From assembly GCF_904849725.1 (NCBI RefSeq), contig NC_058522.1:237063084-237127083 (forward strand): a stretch of DNA of 64,000 bases. The letters are read 5' to 3'. The notes under the pieces are model-generated. The model was not told the DNA's origin. It saw nothing but the letters and a program-made list of their open reading frames with translations, and searched no databases. This document shows, in pieces, positions 24,081 through 35,390 of this stretch; position 1 is the stretch's first letter; each line of letters begins with the position of its first letter. Source of the DNA: Hordeum vulgare subsp. vulgare (Eukaryota; Streptophyta; Magnoliopsida; Poales; Poaceae). The position numbers and the translations under genes are program-made.

Positions 24081-26156
24081 TCATGTATCGTCGTCTTTGG
24101 TGCTCAAACCATAAGTAGCCCTCATCATAGATTCATAAGGCAATCCTATTTTCTTTCTAGGAAAATTCTCCATGCCCTTCTTTAAAGGAAATTTAAATCT
24201 AATATTCCCTTCCTTCATATCGATGATAGCACCGATAGTCGTTAGGAAAGGTCTACTAAGAATGATAGGGCATGTAGGATTGCAATCAATGTCAAGCACA
24301 ATGAAATCCACGGGTACATAGTTCCTATTTGCAATAATAAGACCATCATTGATCCTTCCCATGGGTTTCTTGACAGTAGAATCCGCAAGATGCAAATTAA
24401 GAGAACACTCCTCAATCTCATTAAAACGCAGAACATCACATAAAGACTTTGGAATCGCGGAAACACTAGCACCCAAATCACACAAAGCATTGCATTCATA
24501 GTTTTTTATTCTTATTTTGATAGTAGGTTCCCACTCATCATGAAGATTTCTAGGGATAGAAATTGCCAATTCAAGTTTCTCTTCAAGAGATTTAATCATA
24601 GCATCGACGATTTGATCGGTAAAGGCCTTGTTTTGGCTATAAGCATGTGGAGAGTTTAGCATGGATTGCATCAAGGAAATGCATTCAATCAAGGAGCAAC
24701 TATCATAATTGAATTCCTTGAAATCCAAAGTAGTAGTTTCATTACTACTCAAGGTTTTAATATCTTCTACTCCACTTTTAATGCTTTTAGCATCAAGATA
24801 GATGGACTCCGAATCATTGGGACGTTTTTCAACAAAAGTGGATTCATATCCAGCCCCATCATCATTAGGTTTGACACAAGAAAACAATGATTCAATGGGA
24901 GTCACACCAAGCACTTTAAGATCTTCGTGATTCTTATCATGAGAACACGCGTTTTTAAGCCATTCATGTCTAGCACGAATTTGGGCGGTTCTTTCATTGC
25001 TCTCACTCATGGAAACACACATAGCTTTCAAAGTTTCATCCATATTGATCTTCGGAGGAGCACATCTAACTTTCAAAGCATCAATATCACTATACATTCG
25101 ATCAGCGCTCCTGGCGAAATCGTCAATTTTGAGTAGTTTTTCCTCTATGGACGCATTGAAAATCTTTTGCAAGTTGATAAACTCTTTGATATTACTCTCT
25201 AGATGAGAGGGTAATCTATTGTAATTTCCATGAGTATTGTTGTAGGAGTTGCCAAAGTTATTAGAGGGGTTACTAGGAAAAGGCCTAGGAACAAAGATTC
25301 CTCTAAAAGCATTGTTGTTGCCAAAATTATTCCTACCAAAAAAATTAACGTCCAAGCTAGCATTGCTACTCTCAATCAAGGAAGACAAGGGCATGTCATT
25401 AGGATCTAAAGGAGCACTTCTACTAGCAACCAAATTCATTAACTCATCCATCTTAGCACTTAACGAGTTAATTTCTTCTATAGCGTGTACCTTCTTACTA
25501 GTAGGTGACCTTTCAGTGTGCCACTGAGAGTAGTTCGTCATGATATTGTCTAGGAGTTTTGTGGCTTCTCCTAACGTGATCTCCATGAACGTTCCACCTG
25601 AGGCAGAGTCCAAGATATTTCTAGAAGCGAAATTCAAGCCAGCGTAAAAGATTTGTATAATCATCCAAAGACTCAAGCCATGAGCGAGACAATTTCTAAT
25701 CATCAATTTCCTTCTCTCCCAAGATTGTGCAACATGTTCATCATCAAGTTGCTTAAAATTCATAATATCATTACGGAGAGAGCTAATCTTAGCCGGCGGA
25801 AAATACTTGGATATGTAAGCATCTTTGCACTTATTCCAAGAATCAATACTATTTTTGGGCAAAGACGAAAACCAAGTTTTTGCTCGATCTCGCAACGAGA
25901 AAGAAAAAATCTTAAATTTAATCACATCATTATCCACATCTTTCTTCTTTTGCATATCGCAAAGCTCAATGAAGGTATTAAGATGGGATGCGACATCTTC
26001 ACTAGGAAGGCCGGAGAATTGCTCTTTCATAACAAGATTCAGCAAAGCAGCATTGATTTCGTATGATTCCGCACTAGTGGCGGAAGCACTCGGAGTACTA
26101 ATAAAATCATTATTATTAGTATTACAGAAGTCACAAAGTTTGGTGTTTTCAGTCAT
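24081..26156 (-). CDS. Gag-protease polyprotein of Sabrina-like Gypsy element
   Basis: This is a 691-residue frame without interruption. The retrotransposon gag core spans about residues 80-215, including AKTWFSSLP, ISKYFPPAKISSLRNDI and FYAGL. Residues 270-315 form an Asn-rich linker, and no zinc knuckle was seen. An aspartic protease domain follows from about 535, with the active-site triad at D560-L-G-A-S. Gag would build the virus-like particle in the cytoplasm, and the protease would cut the polyprotein. The start chosen is the ATG at 26156. The frame is open 59 codons further upstream from an ATG at 26333, but that part is hydrophobic and unlike gag. The primer site lies about 200 bp upstream, so the gap is a normal leader. 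No pol follows. It is the only long intact coding region in the window. Confidence 0.85.
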   Translation of the reverse strand: MTENTKLCDFCNTNNNDFISTPSASATSAESYEINAALLNLVMKEQFSGLPSEDVASHLNTFIELCDMQKKKDVDNDVIKFKIFSFSLRDRAKTWFSSLPKNSIDSWNKCKDAYISKYFPPAKISSLRNDIMNFKQLDDEHVAQSWERRKLMIRNCLAHGLSLWMIIQIFYAGLNFASRNILDSASGGTFMEITLGEATKLLDNIMTNYSQWHTERSPTSKKVHAIEEINSLSAKMDELMNLVASRSAPLDPNDMPLSSLIESSNASLDVNFFGRNNFGNNNAFRGIFVPRPFPSNPSNNFGNSYNNTHGNYNRLPSHLESNIKEFINLQKIFNASIEEKLLKIDDFARSADRMYSDIDALKVRCAPPKINMDETLKAMCVSMSESNERTAQIRARHEWLKNACSHDKNHEDLKVLGVTPIESLFSCVKPNDDGAGYESTFVEKRPNDSESIYLDAKSIKSGVEDIKTLSSNETTTLDFKEFNYDSCSLIECISLMQSMLNSPHAYSQNKAFTDQIVDAMIKSLEEKLELAISIPRNLHDEWEPTIKIRIKNYECNALCDLGASVSAIPKSLCDVLRFNEIEECSLNLHLADSTVKKPMGRINDGLIIANRNYVPVDFIVLDIDCNPTCPIILSRPFLTTIGAIIDMKEGNIRFKFPLKKGMENFPRKKIGLPYESMMRATYGLSTKDDDT

Positions 26157-26361
26157 GGTGACTTCAGCAAGCAAAGAAGCACAGAAGCGAACAGAAAGGA
26201 AGCAAGGGAAAAGGGCGAACGAAAAAGGCAAACGAAAAAAGGCAAATATTTTTGTAAATTTTGTTTTTTCAGAAGTGGGGGAGAGGAAGAAGAGAGGAAA
26301 AAAAAGTAAATGCAAGAGATGAGTTTGCGACACTTACTTGGATGAGTTCTTGACTTGATCC

Positions 26362-26379
26362 TCCCCGGCAACGGCGCCA
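26362..26379 (-). promoter_or_regulatory. Primer binding site, tRNA-Asp type (Sabrina-like)
   Basis: On the minus strand TGGCGCCGTTGCCGGGGA, about 10 bases after the 5' LTR end. This is the tRNA-Asp site typical of Athila-type Gypsy elements in grasses. Confidence 0.9.
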
Positions 26380-26389
26380 TAAATTCTTC

Positions 26390-27917
26390 TGCTACGGCGA
26401 CAGAAATCCTTCTATCGTCTCTTGAGCTTGCGTTGGTTTTTCCCTTGAAGAGGAAAGGGCGATGCAGCACAGGAGCAGTAAGTATTTCCCTCAGTTTGAG
26501 AACCAAGGTATCAATCCAGTAGGAGAATCGCGTCAAGTCCAGAGTACCTGCGCAAACACAAAAGAGCTTGCGCCCAACGCTATAAAGGGGTTGTCAATCC
26601 CTTCAAGATTGATTGCAAAGTGAGATCTGAAGGCGGAAAGTGCAACGAAGTAAAATTGTAAGGCTGAAAATATGGTGTGAAGTAGACCCGGGGGCCATAA
26701 TGTTCACTAGAGGCTTCTCTCAAAATAGCAAATAATACGGTGGGTGAACAAATTACTGTCGAGCAATTGATAGAACCGCGCAAAGTCATGATGATATCTA
26801 AGGCACTGATCATACATATAGGCATCACGTCTGAGACAAGCAGACCAATACTTTTTGCATCTACTACTATCACTCCACACATCGACCGCTATCCAGCATG
26901 CATCTAGTGTATTGAGTTCATGACGAACAGTGTAACGCTTTAAGCAAGATGACATGATGTACAGGGATAAACTCAAACCAATGCTGAAAACCCCATCTTT
27001 TTATCCTTGATGGCAACAACACGATGCGTGCCTCGCTACCCCTTCTATCACTGGGTGAGGTCACCGCACGGTATGAACCCAAAACCAAGCACTTCTCCCA
27101 TTGCATGAATCATAGATCAAGTTGACCAACCCAAAACCCACAACTCGAAGAGAATTACAAGGATATGAAATCATGCACAAGAGAGATCAGAAGAAACTCA
27201 AATAAGATTCATAGATAATCTGATCATAAATCCACAATTCATCTGATCTCGACAAACACACCTCAAAAGAAGATTACATCGGATAGATCTCCATGAAGAT
27301 CATGGAGAACTTTGTATTGAAGATCCAAGAGAGAGAAAAAGACATCTAACTACTAGCTATGGACCCAATGGTCTATGGTGAACTACTTACGCATCATCGG
27401 ATAGGTGATGGTGTTGATGAAGAAGCCCTCCATATCTGAATCCCCCTCCGGCAGGGCACCAGAACGTGCCCCAGATGGGATCTTGTGGTGACAGAAGCTT
27501 GTGGTGGCGGAAAAGTATTTTCGTGGATATCTCGCGCAGTTTTGGAATTTTTCTGAATTTATAGGCGGAAGAGGTAGGGCAGACGAGCCATAGGGGGCCC
27601 ACAAGCTTGTTAGGCGCGCCCCCCTGGCCGCGCCTAGGGGGCATGTGGGGTCCCCTGTTGGCCCTTGTCTTGGTTCTCAAGTGTGGCGCGTATCTTCTAT
27701 TTCGGAAAAAATCTTTTTGGAAGTTTGATTCCGTTTGGACACCGTTTAAAATCCTCCTATGAAAAGGGTCAAAAACACAGAAAGCAGGAATTGACACTTG
27801 GCACTGAGTTAATAAGTTTGTCCCAGAAAAGATATAAAAGGCATACAAAACATCCAAAGTTTAACAAGATAATAACATGGAACCAGCAAAAATTATAGAT
27901 ACGTTGGAGACGTATCA
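26390..27917 (-). repeat. 5' LTR of Sabrina-like element
   Basis: 1528 bp. Minus-strand start TGATACGTCTCCAACG, end CCGTAGCA. Followed on the + strand by GTGGC (27918-27922), the second copy of the target duplication. Confidence 0.9.
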
Positions 27918-27922
27918 GTGGC

Positions 27923-28655
27923 CGCCTTATCCAAAGAGATGGTGGACGAGGAATACAAGATGTTAGTCGAGTATATGGCGATGGATGCCATGGAGCTCCT
28001 TACTCCAGAGGTAAATCGATGAGAGCCAAGCGGAATGTTAGTATCTATTCTTTTGTTAAAGCAATTTTAGGTCAACTAACTATGTTTAATTGCTTGATTA
28101 AGTAAGTGCGGGCTGTGTTGAAGGCTCTTTCATGTAGTACTCAAATTTGCGAGTCTAGTTATATTAAAAATGACATGGATGTCCACTATAACAAGGGAAA
28201 TTCAGACCAAAATTTGTCGCCGTATCCCCATTTTCTCTTCCAAATGAAACTGAAATGCAAGTACCGTGTCCAATGGAGCATCCAATATCTTACGCCGAAA
28301 TCTTGGAGACCAAATTGCAACATTCAGTCTCACCACACAGGGGATAAACTGTAGGTTTTGTTTGTGATGTTGGATATCACACACAATTTTGATAAAGGAA
28401 CTGTGTTCGATGTGACTACGTGTGCTAGTTTTTCGCCGCACCAAACAAAAAATTTGGGCTGTCGTGCAAATATCTACCTCCCAGCCCTCGTACCAACCAA
28501 AAGCCACATTTTTTCCTGATTCCCCCTTCCTTTCCTATATTCAAACATTCACTGCTTCATTGCAACGCCGCCTCCTCGCCGGCGATGCTCCTTCCTGTTG
28601 CTCGGCCTCCTCTATCTAGTTAGGTAATCCACACCTTCCCCATACCCCCTCATCA
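27923..28655 (+). repeat. End of left duplication copy
   Basis: Matches 60168-60935. It carries the end of the unknown + frame (LSKEMVDKEYKMLVEYM-like, 27927-28010) and a stretch ending in a CT/GC-rich segment near 28560-28620. Homology stops at about 28655, where Copia sequence begins mid-frame. Confidence 0.8.
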
Positions 28656-31440
28656 TGCATCGTGAAGAACACTCAGAACTGGAGTAAACCAAGGAATTTC
28701 CTCCATGTCATAGTGAGGAATGTGCGTGTGATGAAATATCTTTCTCTTCTCCACAAGCACACCAGCATAGTAATTGAGTTGTGTTCTGGTCCAGAATTTC
28801 ATGTGCCTGATATGAAGCTTGTCGTATGGATTTTCTCCAGTGAATAAACGATGTTCATCATAAAATTCTGCTTTCAGAAACTTTGCCCTCTTTGAGTATG
28901 GCTGATGAGGCTTTGGTTGAAGATTTTGATGTTAAATTTCATCATCTTGAGGAATTTTGGCCACCAAAATTGGAGTTTCAGGATTTGCAACACGTGGTTC
29001 ATCAGTCGAATCTTTATTTGGAGCGCAGGCAGTTTCTTCAAATGCTTGTTCTTCAGTTTGAGGAATTTGCTGTGTCGTCAATGTAGATACAATTTCTGGT
29101 ACAAAGTTTCACTTTCATTTTCATCAGCTGATGCCACTGATTCTTGGTCTGGTACTGAGTTCACAGGTGATCTCTTTTCTTAAGAGCCAGTCAGAATTTT
29201 TGTGGCCAAAGGAGATGCAGAAGTTTGAGGAATTTGTGAAGTCGTTGGCAAGTTTGGATGATCCTTTTCCCAGAAACATCATGGATTATAGGGGTGGTGC
29301 AACCAATGTCCACATCAACTTCCTTTTACTCAACAGTCATTTCTGGGTTTTGAGGAGGTGTTTGAACTTGAGGAAATTGATCAACTTGAATTTCCTCATC
29401 TATTGGTGTAGATGTAGTAGAACAATTTTCATCCATTTCCTCATCCTGTTATGGAATGATATGCTCTTCACCGAATGGTACAATCATGTATGACGGTGCA
29501 ATGCTGAGAGGAGTTGCATCAACAGGAGAGGATGATGAAGTAGGCAGAGTCTTCAGGTGTTTTGCCTCTGAAGAATTTGAAGGTGTTGATGCCTTCCTCT
29601 TCTTAGCTTCCTTCTTAGCAGCTTTTGTTTTCTTCACGTCTGAGGCAGACGGAAGTGTCACTTTCTTCACTTTTGAAGACATTGGTGACAAGGCATTTTC
29701 TTCACGCATTACATAGGCAGTTTCAAGCCTGGCTGATTCTTCAACAGTTACATTCTGAGCAGATTCATCAGCAGCAGGTTCTTCATCTTCATCAGAATCA
29801 GCCAGTTGTACAGTGTAGCTGGCTTGAAGAATAGTTGGTTTCTATGGAGCAGCAACCCTGCTGTTGTATTCATGAGAAACCTCACCTTGACACCCTTTCG
29901 GTCTGCATGAAGACTTGTGTATTTGTCAGTGAGGGTTTTCAACTCTGCTTGAGGTGGAAACAACTTTCTCAGGCGTCATGTTAAGGAGGTTTTGTTTCAA
30001 GTACTTCACCTTTTTCACCTTTGCAGCCTGAGCTTGCTTTGATTGCTTATCCTTCCACTTTTCTTCGTTCATGAATGAGGTTACCATGTGGCTGAGTCCA
30101 GGTGGAAGTTTCAACTCATCAACGGGTGTGTTTGGATCTTCATACCAAAGATCGATGAAGTTCATCACCACTTTTGGATCCAATGCGAGGGGAATGGTGT
30201 TGCCAGTAGCTTATGCAACCCTTTCTTATTTGTTCCTAATGACGGATTGAAGAGTTTCATCATCATATTCCTCACTTCCTTGTGATGCAGGAGGGATACT
30301 AAGGACAACTTTTCTTGGGCTCGGCCTTGTTCCTCTCGCAGCAGTCATCTTTGTTTTCAGTATGCCAAGTGAAGATTTGTGAGTTGAGCCACAGGCCGAT
30401 GCTAATGAGGAATTTGGATTCCCTGTTAGATGTTGCCTGGGATGTGGCTGCAGTGGAGGTGAAGACTTTGCTGTAGTTGAGGACTTTGCAATCATTGTTG
30501 CTTCGTTGTGACGAATTTGCTCTTTTGATACAGTTGTTCGGGGTTTTGACTTGACACCTGATTTGTTCATCAGTGCCTTCTTGGGAGGTTATCCTGTAGG
30601 AGAAGCCTCGGCAGCAGAATCCTCATTAAACTTTGTTACATCAATGTTTGCCTTTTTTCTGCAACTTGGACAAATACTTGTCTTTTTCCTCAGGATAGTC
30701 TTCAATTTTGGCTACGCTGGAGGGATGTGCAGTTTGTTGGTCTCCCTGAGGCAATCTTTTGCAAGAAGGTTTGAGGGCAAACTTCTTGGCATACTTTGGA
30801 GTGACATACTTGTATTCTTTCCACTCCTTTCCACATCTGCGTTCAATCCTTTGGAGCCTGATCTTGCGTTTTGTAGTGGTTTCTTTCCCATGAATTTCTT
30901 CATCTGGCGTGCAATAATCAGCATATATTTCCTCTGGGATTTCAGAGGCAGTGTTCTGTTCTAGCTTCTTGGCACCCTTCTATTTTCTGTCCTCCTCCAT
31001 TTTTTCAGCTGAGATTTTTGTTATGGAATTTGTATTCTTGAGGAATATGATGACGCAGGTAATGTTTGTTCAAGAAATGCTGCAAATGAGTTAACTTGAT
31101 GAGAACCTAGAGATTTATCAACTGACATTTTGTACCTGTGAACACAGTACAGGTGTGAAGAGTTTGGAGAGGTCATATGCGTTCTCAGGATTGAGGAAAT
31201 TTAAAAATGACTTAAGTTGAGGAATTTGACGAGTGTAGTGTTGAGGAATTTGACTAAGCATTCTGATCTTGGGTTCCAGAGTTGTGCAGGTTCGAAAATT
31301 GACACAATTGAGGAAGCACATGAAGAATTTTGTGTCTTAGTGAAATTCATCAAATGTTCTGGACATGGATGTGCACAACTGAAAGATTTCTGAGGAATAA
31401 CTGATTTCACTGATCTAAAGAAAATAAATGGATCTATAGG
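28656..31440 (-). pseudogene. Extra reading region downstream of Copia pol (decayed, C-terminus missing)
   Basis: Fragments in the same direction as pol read as one decayed protein. The first part (30226-30570) is basic and Ser/Pro-rich. Next, 29926-30183 includes NFIDLWYEDPNTPVDELKLP, and 29449-29709 is a Lys/Ala/Ser-rich stretch with KKTKAAKKEAKKRKAS, likely a nuclear-type basic tract. The last part (about 28656-28896) includes KAEFYDEHRLFTGENPYDKL and KFWTRTQLNYYAGVL and runs into the junction still open. It lies where Sireviruses carry an extra (env-like or other) gene. I recall similar proteins annotated as plant transposon proteins of unknown function; the role is unknown. Confidence 0.55.
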
Positions 31441-31700
31441 GGCAGTAAATAGGATTTTAATTACCCTGAATGAAGAACACGATGAACCCGGGAAGTAAAA
31501 ACATAAGTTCTTCGGTTCAGATCTTCAGTGCCCTAACTCGGTGATTGAAGACAGCTACGACATCGGCGGAGGGAGATGATCCGCAGTCGGCATGAGTCCG
31601 ACGACAGCGAGGTCGAGGCCGTGAAGCTGTTCCTCACCAGCGACGAAGATGAGAGTGAGAGGAGACTTTTTCACTGAAGGGGGGAAGGGGATATTTATAG
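31440..31700 (-). promoter_or_regulatory. TATA-like box and GC-rich leader before the extra reading region
   Basis: On the minus strand CTATAAATAT (31691-31700) is followed by a pyrimidine-rich stretch, then a GC-rich leader of about 200 bp. The leader ends in TTCAGGGTAATTAAA, a possible splice donor. The arrangement looks like a promoter with 5' untranslated region, about 0.9 kb after the end of pol. Function is inferred only. Confidence 0.4.
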
Positions 31701-32350
31701 CTCAGGTGAAAACGGTCTGATGCGAATTCTTCGGACAAAACTGCCCTTGCCCTTTCGTCTATGCATGAGACGTGCTACCCATCTACGAAGCGGTGGAGAT
31801 AGTGGCGATCATGGTTATCCTATTTTGAGTATTGGGTGCAGTTATAGTGGTAATGGTAAAAAAATTGAGGATTTTGGTGCAAAGTCATCAGCTGACAAGG
31901 ACTCGGTCAGGACTTTGAATGTGTGTCAAATAGAATGCATATGAAGAATTGAGAATAGACTGGTTTGAGCTTAGCATACAGGGGAGATGGGTCCGATCAC
32001 ATTCACTTAGAAGAAATACCAACTTGAAGACTTAGCAATAAGTGAATGTTGTTGAGGACATTGAAAGCTCATTATATAATATATAATCAATGAAGATCAT
32101 CATAGAAATGTTTGAAGAATTTGAAAAAAATTTGAAGACTTTGAAAAATTTGAGGAATTTGGGAAAGGTCCCAGATTTGAAGAATTTCGACCTTGAAGAC
32201 TTTCCAATTTGAAGGATTTCAAAGTTTGGTGGTTGCGTGACCCACCGTATAAGAATGATGATTTCAGGCGCCGCGTACAATTGTCGTAGGGCCTTGAGAA
32301 TCAAATTCTTCATTAATTTCTTCACACTTAGAGTGTTATTCTTCATTGAT
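31701..32350 (-). other. AT-rich spacer after Copia pol
   Basis: Rich in variants of TTCTTCAAAT and AAGTCTTCAA on the minus strand, a base pattern found throughout this Copia family. No coding frame of note. Confidence 0.5.
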
Positions 32351-32540
32351 TGTATAAAAATGTTACTTCGTCTGTTGCGCATCTAAGTCATCAATTTTGC
32401 ATAAGTGTTAGGGTGTGTGCATTTTTACAGAACATTCGAAGATTTTGTATAAAAATGTTACTCCGTGTGTTGCGCATCTAAGTCATCGATTTTGCATAAG
32501 TGTTAGGGTGTGTGCATTTTTACAGAACATTCAAAGATTC
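32351..32540. repeat. 95-bp direct repeat, two copies
   Basis: TGTATAAAAATGTTACT begins units at 32351 and 32446. The units differ at only a few positions, so this is a fairly recent local duplication just downstream of the Copia pol end. Confidence 0.85.
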
Positions 32541-35390
32541 TAGGATATTTAGCTCACACCGCAACTTGCAAAACCTTTTCTCATCCAAGGGCTTTGTGAA
32601 GATATCTGCTAGCTGGCCATCAGTGTTCATATGGTCGATGATGATATTGCCTTGAGTACATGATCACGGAGAAAATGATGATGAATCTGGATGTTCTCGG
32701 TCTTCGAGTGTTGTACTAGGTTGTAGGCGATCTTGATTGCACTCTTGTTGTCACAATAGAGGGCACATTTTACATGTTGATGTCGTAAATCTCTGAGGGT
32801 TTGCTTAATCCATAGCAGTTGAGCACAACAAGATCCAGCAGCAATGTATTCAGTTTTAGCAGTGGAGAGTGATACACAGTTCTGCTTCTTTGAGGACTAG
32901 TAGACTAAAGATCGTCCGAGCAAATGACATGTGCCTCACATTGACTTGCGATCCACACGGTCACCAGTATAATCAGAATCAGAATATCCAACGAGGTGAA
33001 GATTTGAGCCCTTGGGGTACCATAGTCCAAGTGTTGGTGTGTCAGCTAGATATTGGAGAATATGTTTCATAGCCTTGTGGTGTGATTCTTCGGTTTTGCT
33101 TGGAAATATGCACACATGCAAATACTAAGCATAATATCTGTCCTAGATGCACATAGGTACAATAAAGAGCCAATCATCAAGCGATATACCTATTGATAAA
33201 AATCAATACCATTTTTGTCAGTGCAGAGGTGGCCATTGGTAGGCACAGGAATCTTGACGCCCTTGCATTCATGCATGCCGAATTTCCTCAAGACATCCTT
33301 GAGGTATTTCTCTTGAGAAATTAATATGCCATTGTGTTGTTGACAAATTTGCAGACCGAAAAAGAATTTCAGCTCCCTCATCATGGACATTTGATATTCT
33401 TCACCCATCATGTTGGCAAATTCATCACTATAATGTTTGTCAGTACAACCAAAAATAATGTCGTCGACATATATTTGGCACACGAATAGTTCATTGTCAT
33501 AGGATTTTGTGAAAAGAGTAGGATCAAGTGAACCGGGTTTGAATCCTTTCTTCATGATTAATTCCTTCAATGTATCATACCATGCCCGAGGGGCTTGCTT
33601 GAAGCTATAGTGTGCCTTTTTGAGTCTGAAGACAATGTCAGGATGCTTCGGGTCTTCAAAACCTAGGGGCTGAGGAACATATACTTCTTCCTCAAGCTTA
33701 CCATTGCGGAATGCACTTTTGACATATGTTTGATATAGAGTAATATTGTGAGGTTAGCATAAGCAAGCAATATTCGAATAGCTTCGAGTCTAGCAATAGG
33801 TACAAAAGTTTCATCAAAGTCAATTCCTTCAACTTGTGTGTAGCCTTGGGCAACAAGTCATGCCTTGTTTCTCACAACCTGACCATCCTCATCTTGCTTG
33901 TTTTGGTAAATCCACTTGCTGCCGATGATATTATGCTTGCGAGGATCTGGTCTTTTGACGAGTTCACGTGCGTCATTTAGCTTGAACTGAAGAAGTTCAT
34001 CTTGCATGGCTTGAATCCACTTAGGTTCCATGAAGGATTCAACAACTTTTGAGGGTCCTGTGATAGACACAAAATAGGAATGCCCACAAAAGTTAACTAA
34101 ATGTGAAGCTTTTGAGCGAGTGAGAGGACCTGGCGCATTGATGTCATTGATGATTTAGTCTATTTCCACGTCATTTGCAATCCTTGGATGTGCTCGTTGA
34201 AGACTTTGGTTGGGCTGAGGAATTTGGTCCGTAGCATTTTCCTCACGTGCACTTGCTTGAATTTCATCATTGTTGGCGATGTTTTCTTGAACAAGGGGTT
34301 GTTCCTTAGTAGGAATGATATCTTCGGTAGCCATGTGCTTAATAGCTTCCTCACGAGTCAATTTATCTTGTTGATGATGTGGCAAGTAGTGTTGATTGCT
34401 TCAGGGAAAAACCGACGAGGAGTCTGATATTCTTCAAGCATAGTCCATGCCATTTCAACAAGAGTCTTGTTCTTGCGTTCAATGACGTCATTCGGTTGAG
34501 GAGTATAAGGAGCCGACAATTCATGAGTAACACCAAGTTCATCAAAATAATCTTCAAGTCCAGTGTTCTTAAATTCTGTCCCATTATCACTCCTGATCTG
34601 TTTGATCTTGGCGTCGAAGTTCGTTGAGGCCCTCGAGGAAAATCGTTTGAAGACTTCCTGCACTTCATTTTTGTAAGCAATGATGTGTACCCAAGTATAA
34701 CGAGAATAGTCATCAATGATGACAAAGCCATATACAAATGCTGCATTAGTTAGAGTAGCATAATGTGTAGGTCCAAAGAGATCCATGTGAATCAACACAA
34801 ATGGACGAGTAGTAGTAATGATAGTCTTCGAGGGGTGTTTGGACTCACAAGCACCGCAAAGATGGTCCTTGAGGAATTTCACCGTCTTGATACCAATGAT
34901 ATGCTTCTTCTTCGCCAGTGTGTGCAAATTCCTCATGCCTGCATGACCAAGTCATCGATGCCATAGCCAGCCTTCTGAAATTTTTGCTAGTAAACACGTG
35001 GCTGGGTGAGAACATATGGAAAAATCAACAATATACAAGTCTCCTCTTCTAAAGCCTTCAAAGACTTTGGATTTGTCAGATTCCATGATGACTACACATC
35101 TATATTTTCCAAAGATGACAATCATATCAAGATCACAAAGCATTGAGACTGACATGAGGTTAAACCCAATGGATTCGACATGCATTACTTTGTCCATGTG
35201 TCGATCCTTAGAGATAGCCACTTTACCAAGTACCAGTACCTTCCTTTTACCTTTATCAGCGTAAGTGATTTGCTTCAGTAGTGATGGAGTCAGTGGGATA
35301 TTCATCAATAAGCTTTTATCACCAGTCATGTGATTTGTACATCCACTATCAAGAACCCACTCTGTGTTCTTGGGTTGATCATCCTGGAGA
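32541..35390 (-). pseudogene. Copia pol (protease, integrase, RT, RNase H), disrupted
   Basis: Protease active site DSGCT lies at 35336-35350, and its frame continues to 34952. Integrase (34358-34936) keeps a pre-integrase Cys motif (CGACES), the catalytic-type HMDLFGP and RSDNGTEF segments, and VIERKN carrying the Glu, so DDE is readable. RT begins at about 34070 (MEPKWIQAMQDELL, GSKWIY). The catalytic YVDD is intact at 33460-33471 within 33190-33570. RNase H parts are at 32936-33121 (LVGYSDSDYTGD), and the pol end (DGQLADIFTKP) is near 32591-32621. Stops and shifts separate these blocks, so no full polyprotein can be made. Order PR-IN-RT-RH confirms Copia. Confidence 0.85.

Larger units (their letters stand above)
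8000..27917 (-). mobile_element. Sabrina/WHAM-like Gypsy retrotransposon, complete ends, with nested LARD
   Basis: Read on the minus strand it starts TGATACGTCTCCAACG (27917) and ends CCGTAGCA (8000). After removing the nested element (8862-20726) it is about 8.05 kb. LTRs are 26390-27917 (5', 1528 bp) and 8000-8861 plus 20727-21396 (3', about 1532 bp). The primer site for tRNA-Asp is intact. The 5-kb interior has a gag-protease frame and a long non-coding 3' region but no reverse transcriptase, RNase H or integrase, so it would depend on a related element for movement. Length and LTR start fit my memory of Triticeae Sabrina; WHAM is the alternative. Confidence 0.85.
1..28655 (+). repeat. Left copy of a segmental duplication (with later insertions)
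   Basis: Aligned by eye to 53282-60935 in direct orientation. Matching blocks are 1-4408 with 53282-59098, 6937-7999 with 59099-60167, and 27923-28655 with 60168-60935. The unmatched parts of the left copy are a solo LTR (4409-6931) and a Sabrina-like element (8000-27917), each bounded by a 5-bp target site duplication. Identity in sampled stretches is about 94%. Both copies share a Mutator-like insertion at the same base inside the same LTR, so this is a duplicated block and not two independent insertions of one transposon. The left copy also has internal deletions near 1103, 1475 and 3720. Confidence 0.85.

Noticed and set aside
25825..26322. 165-codon + frame
   Set aside because: Antisense shadow of the gag-protease frame.
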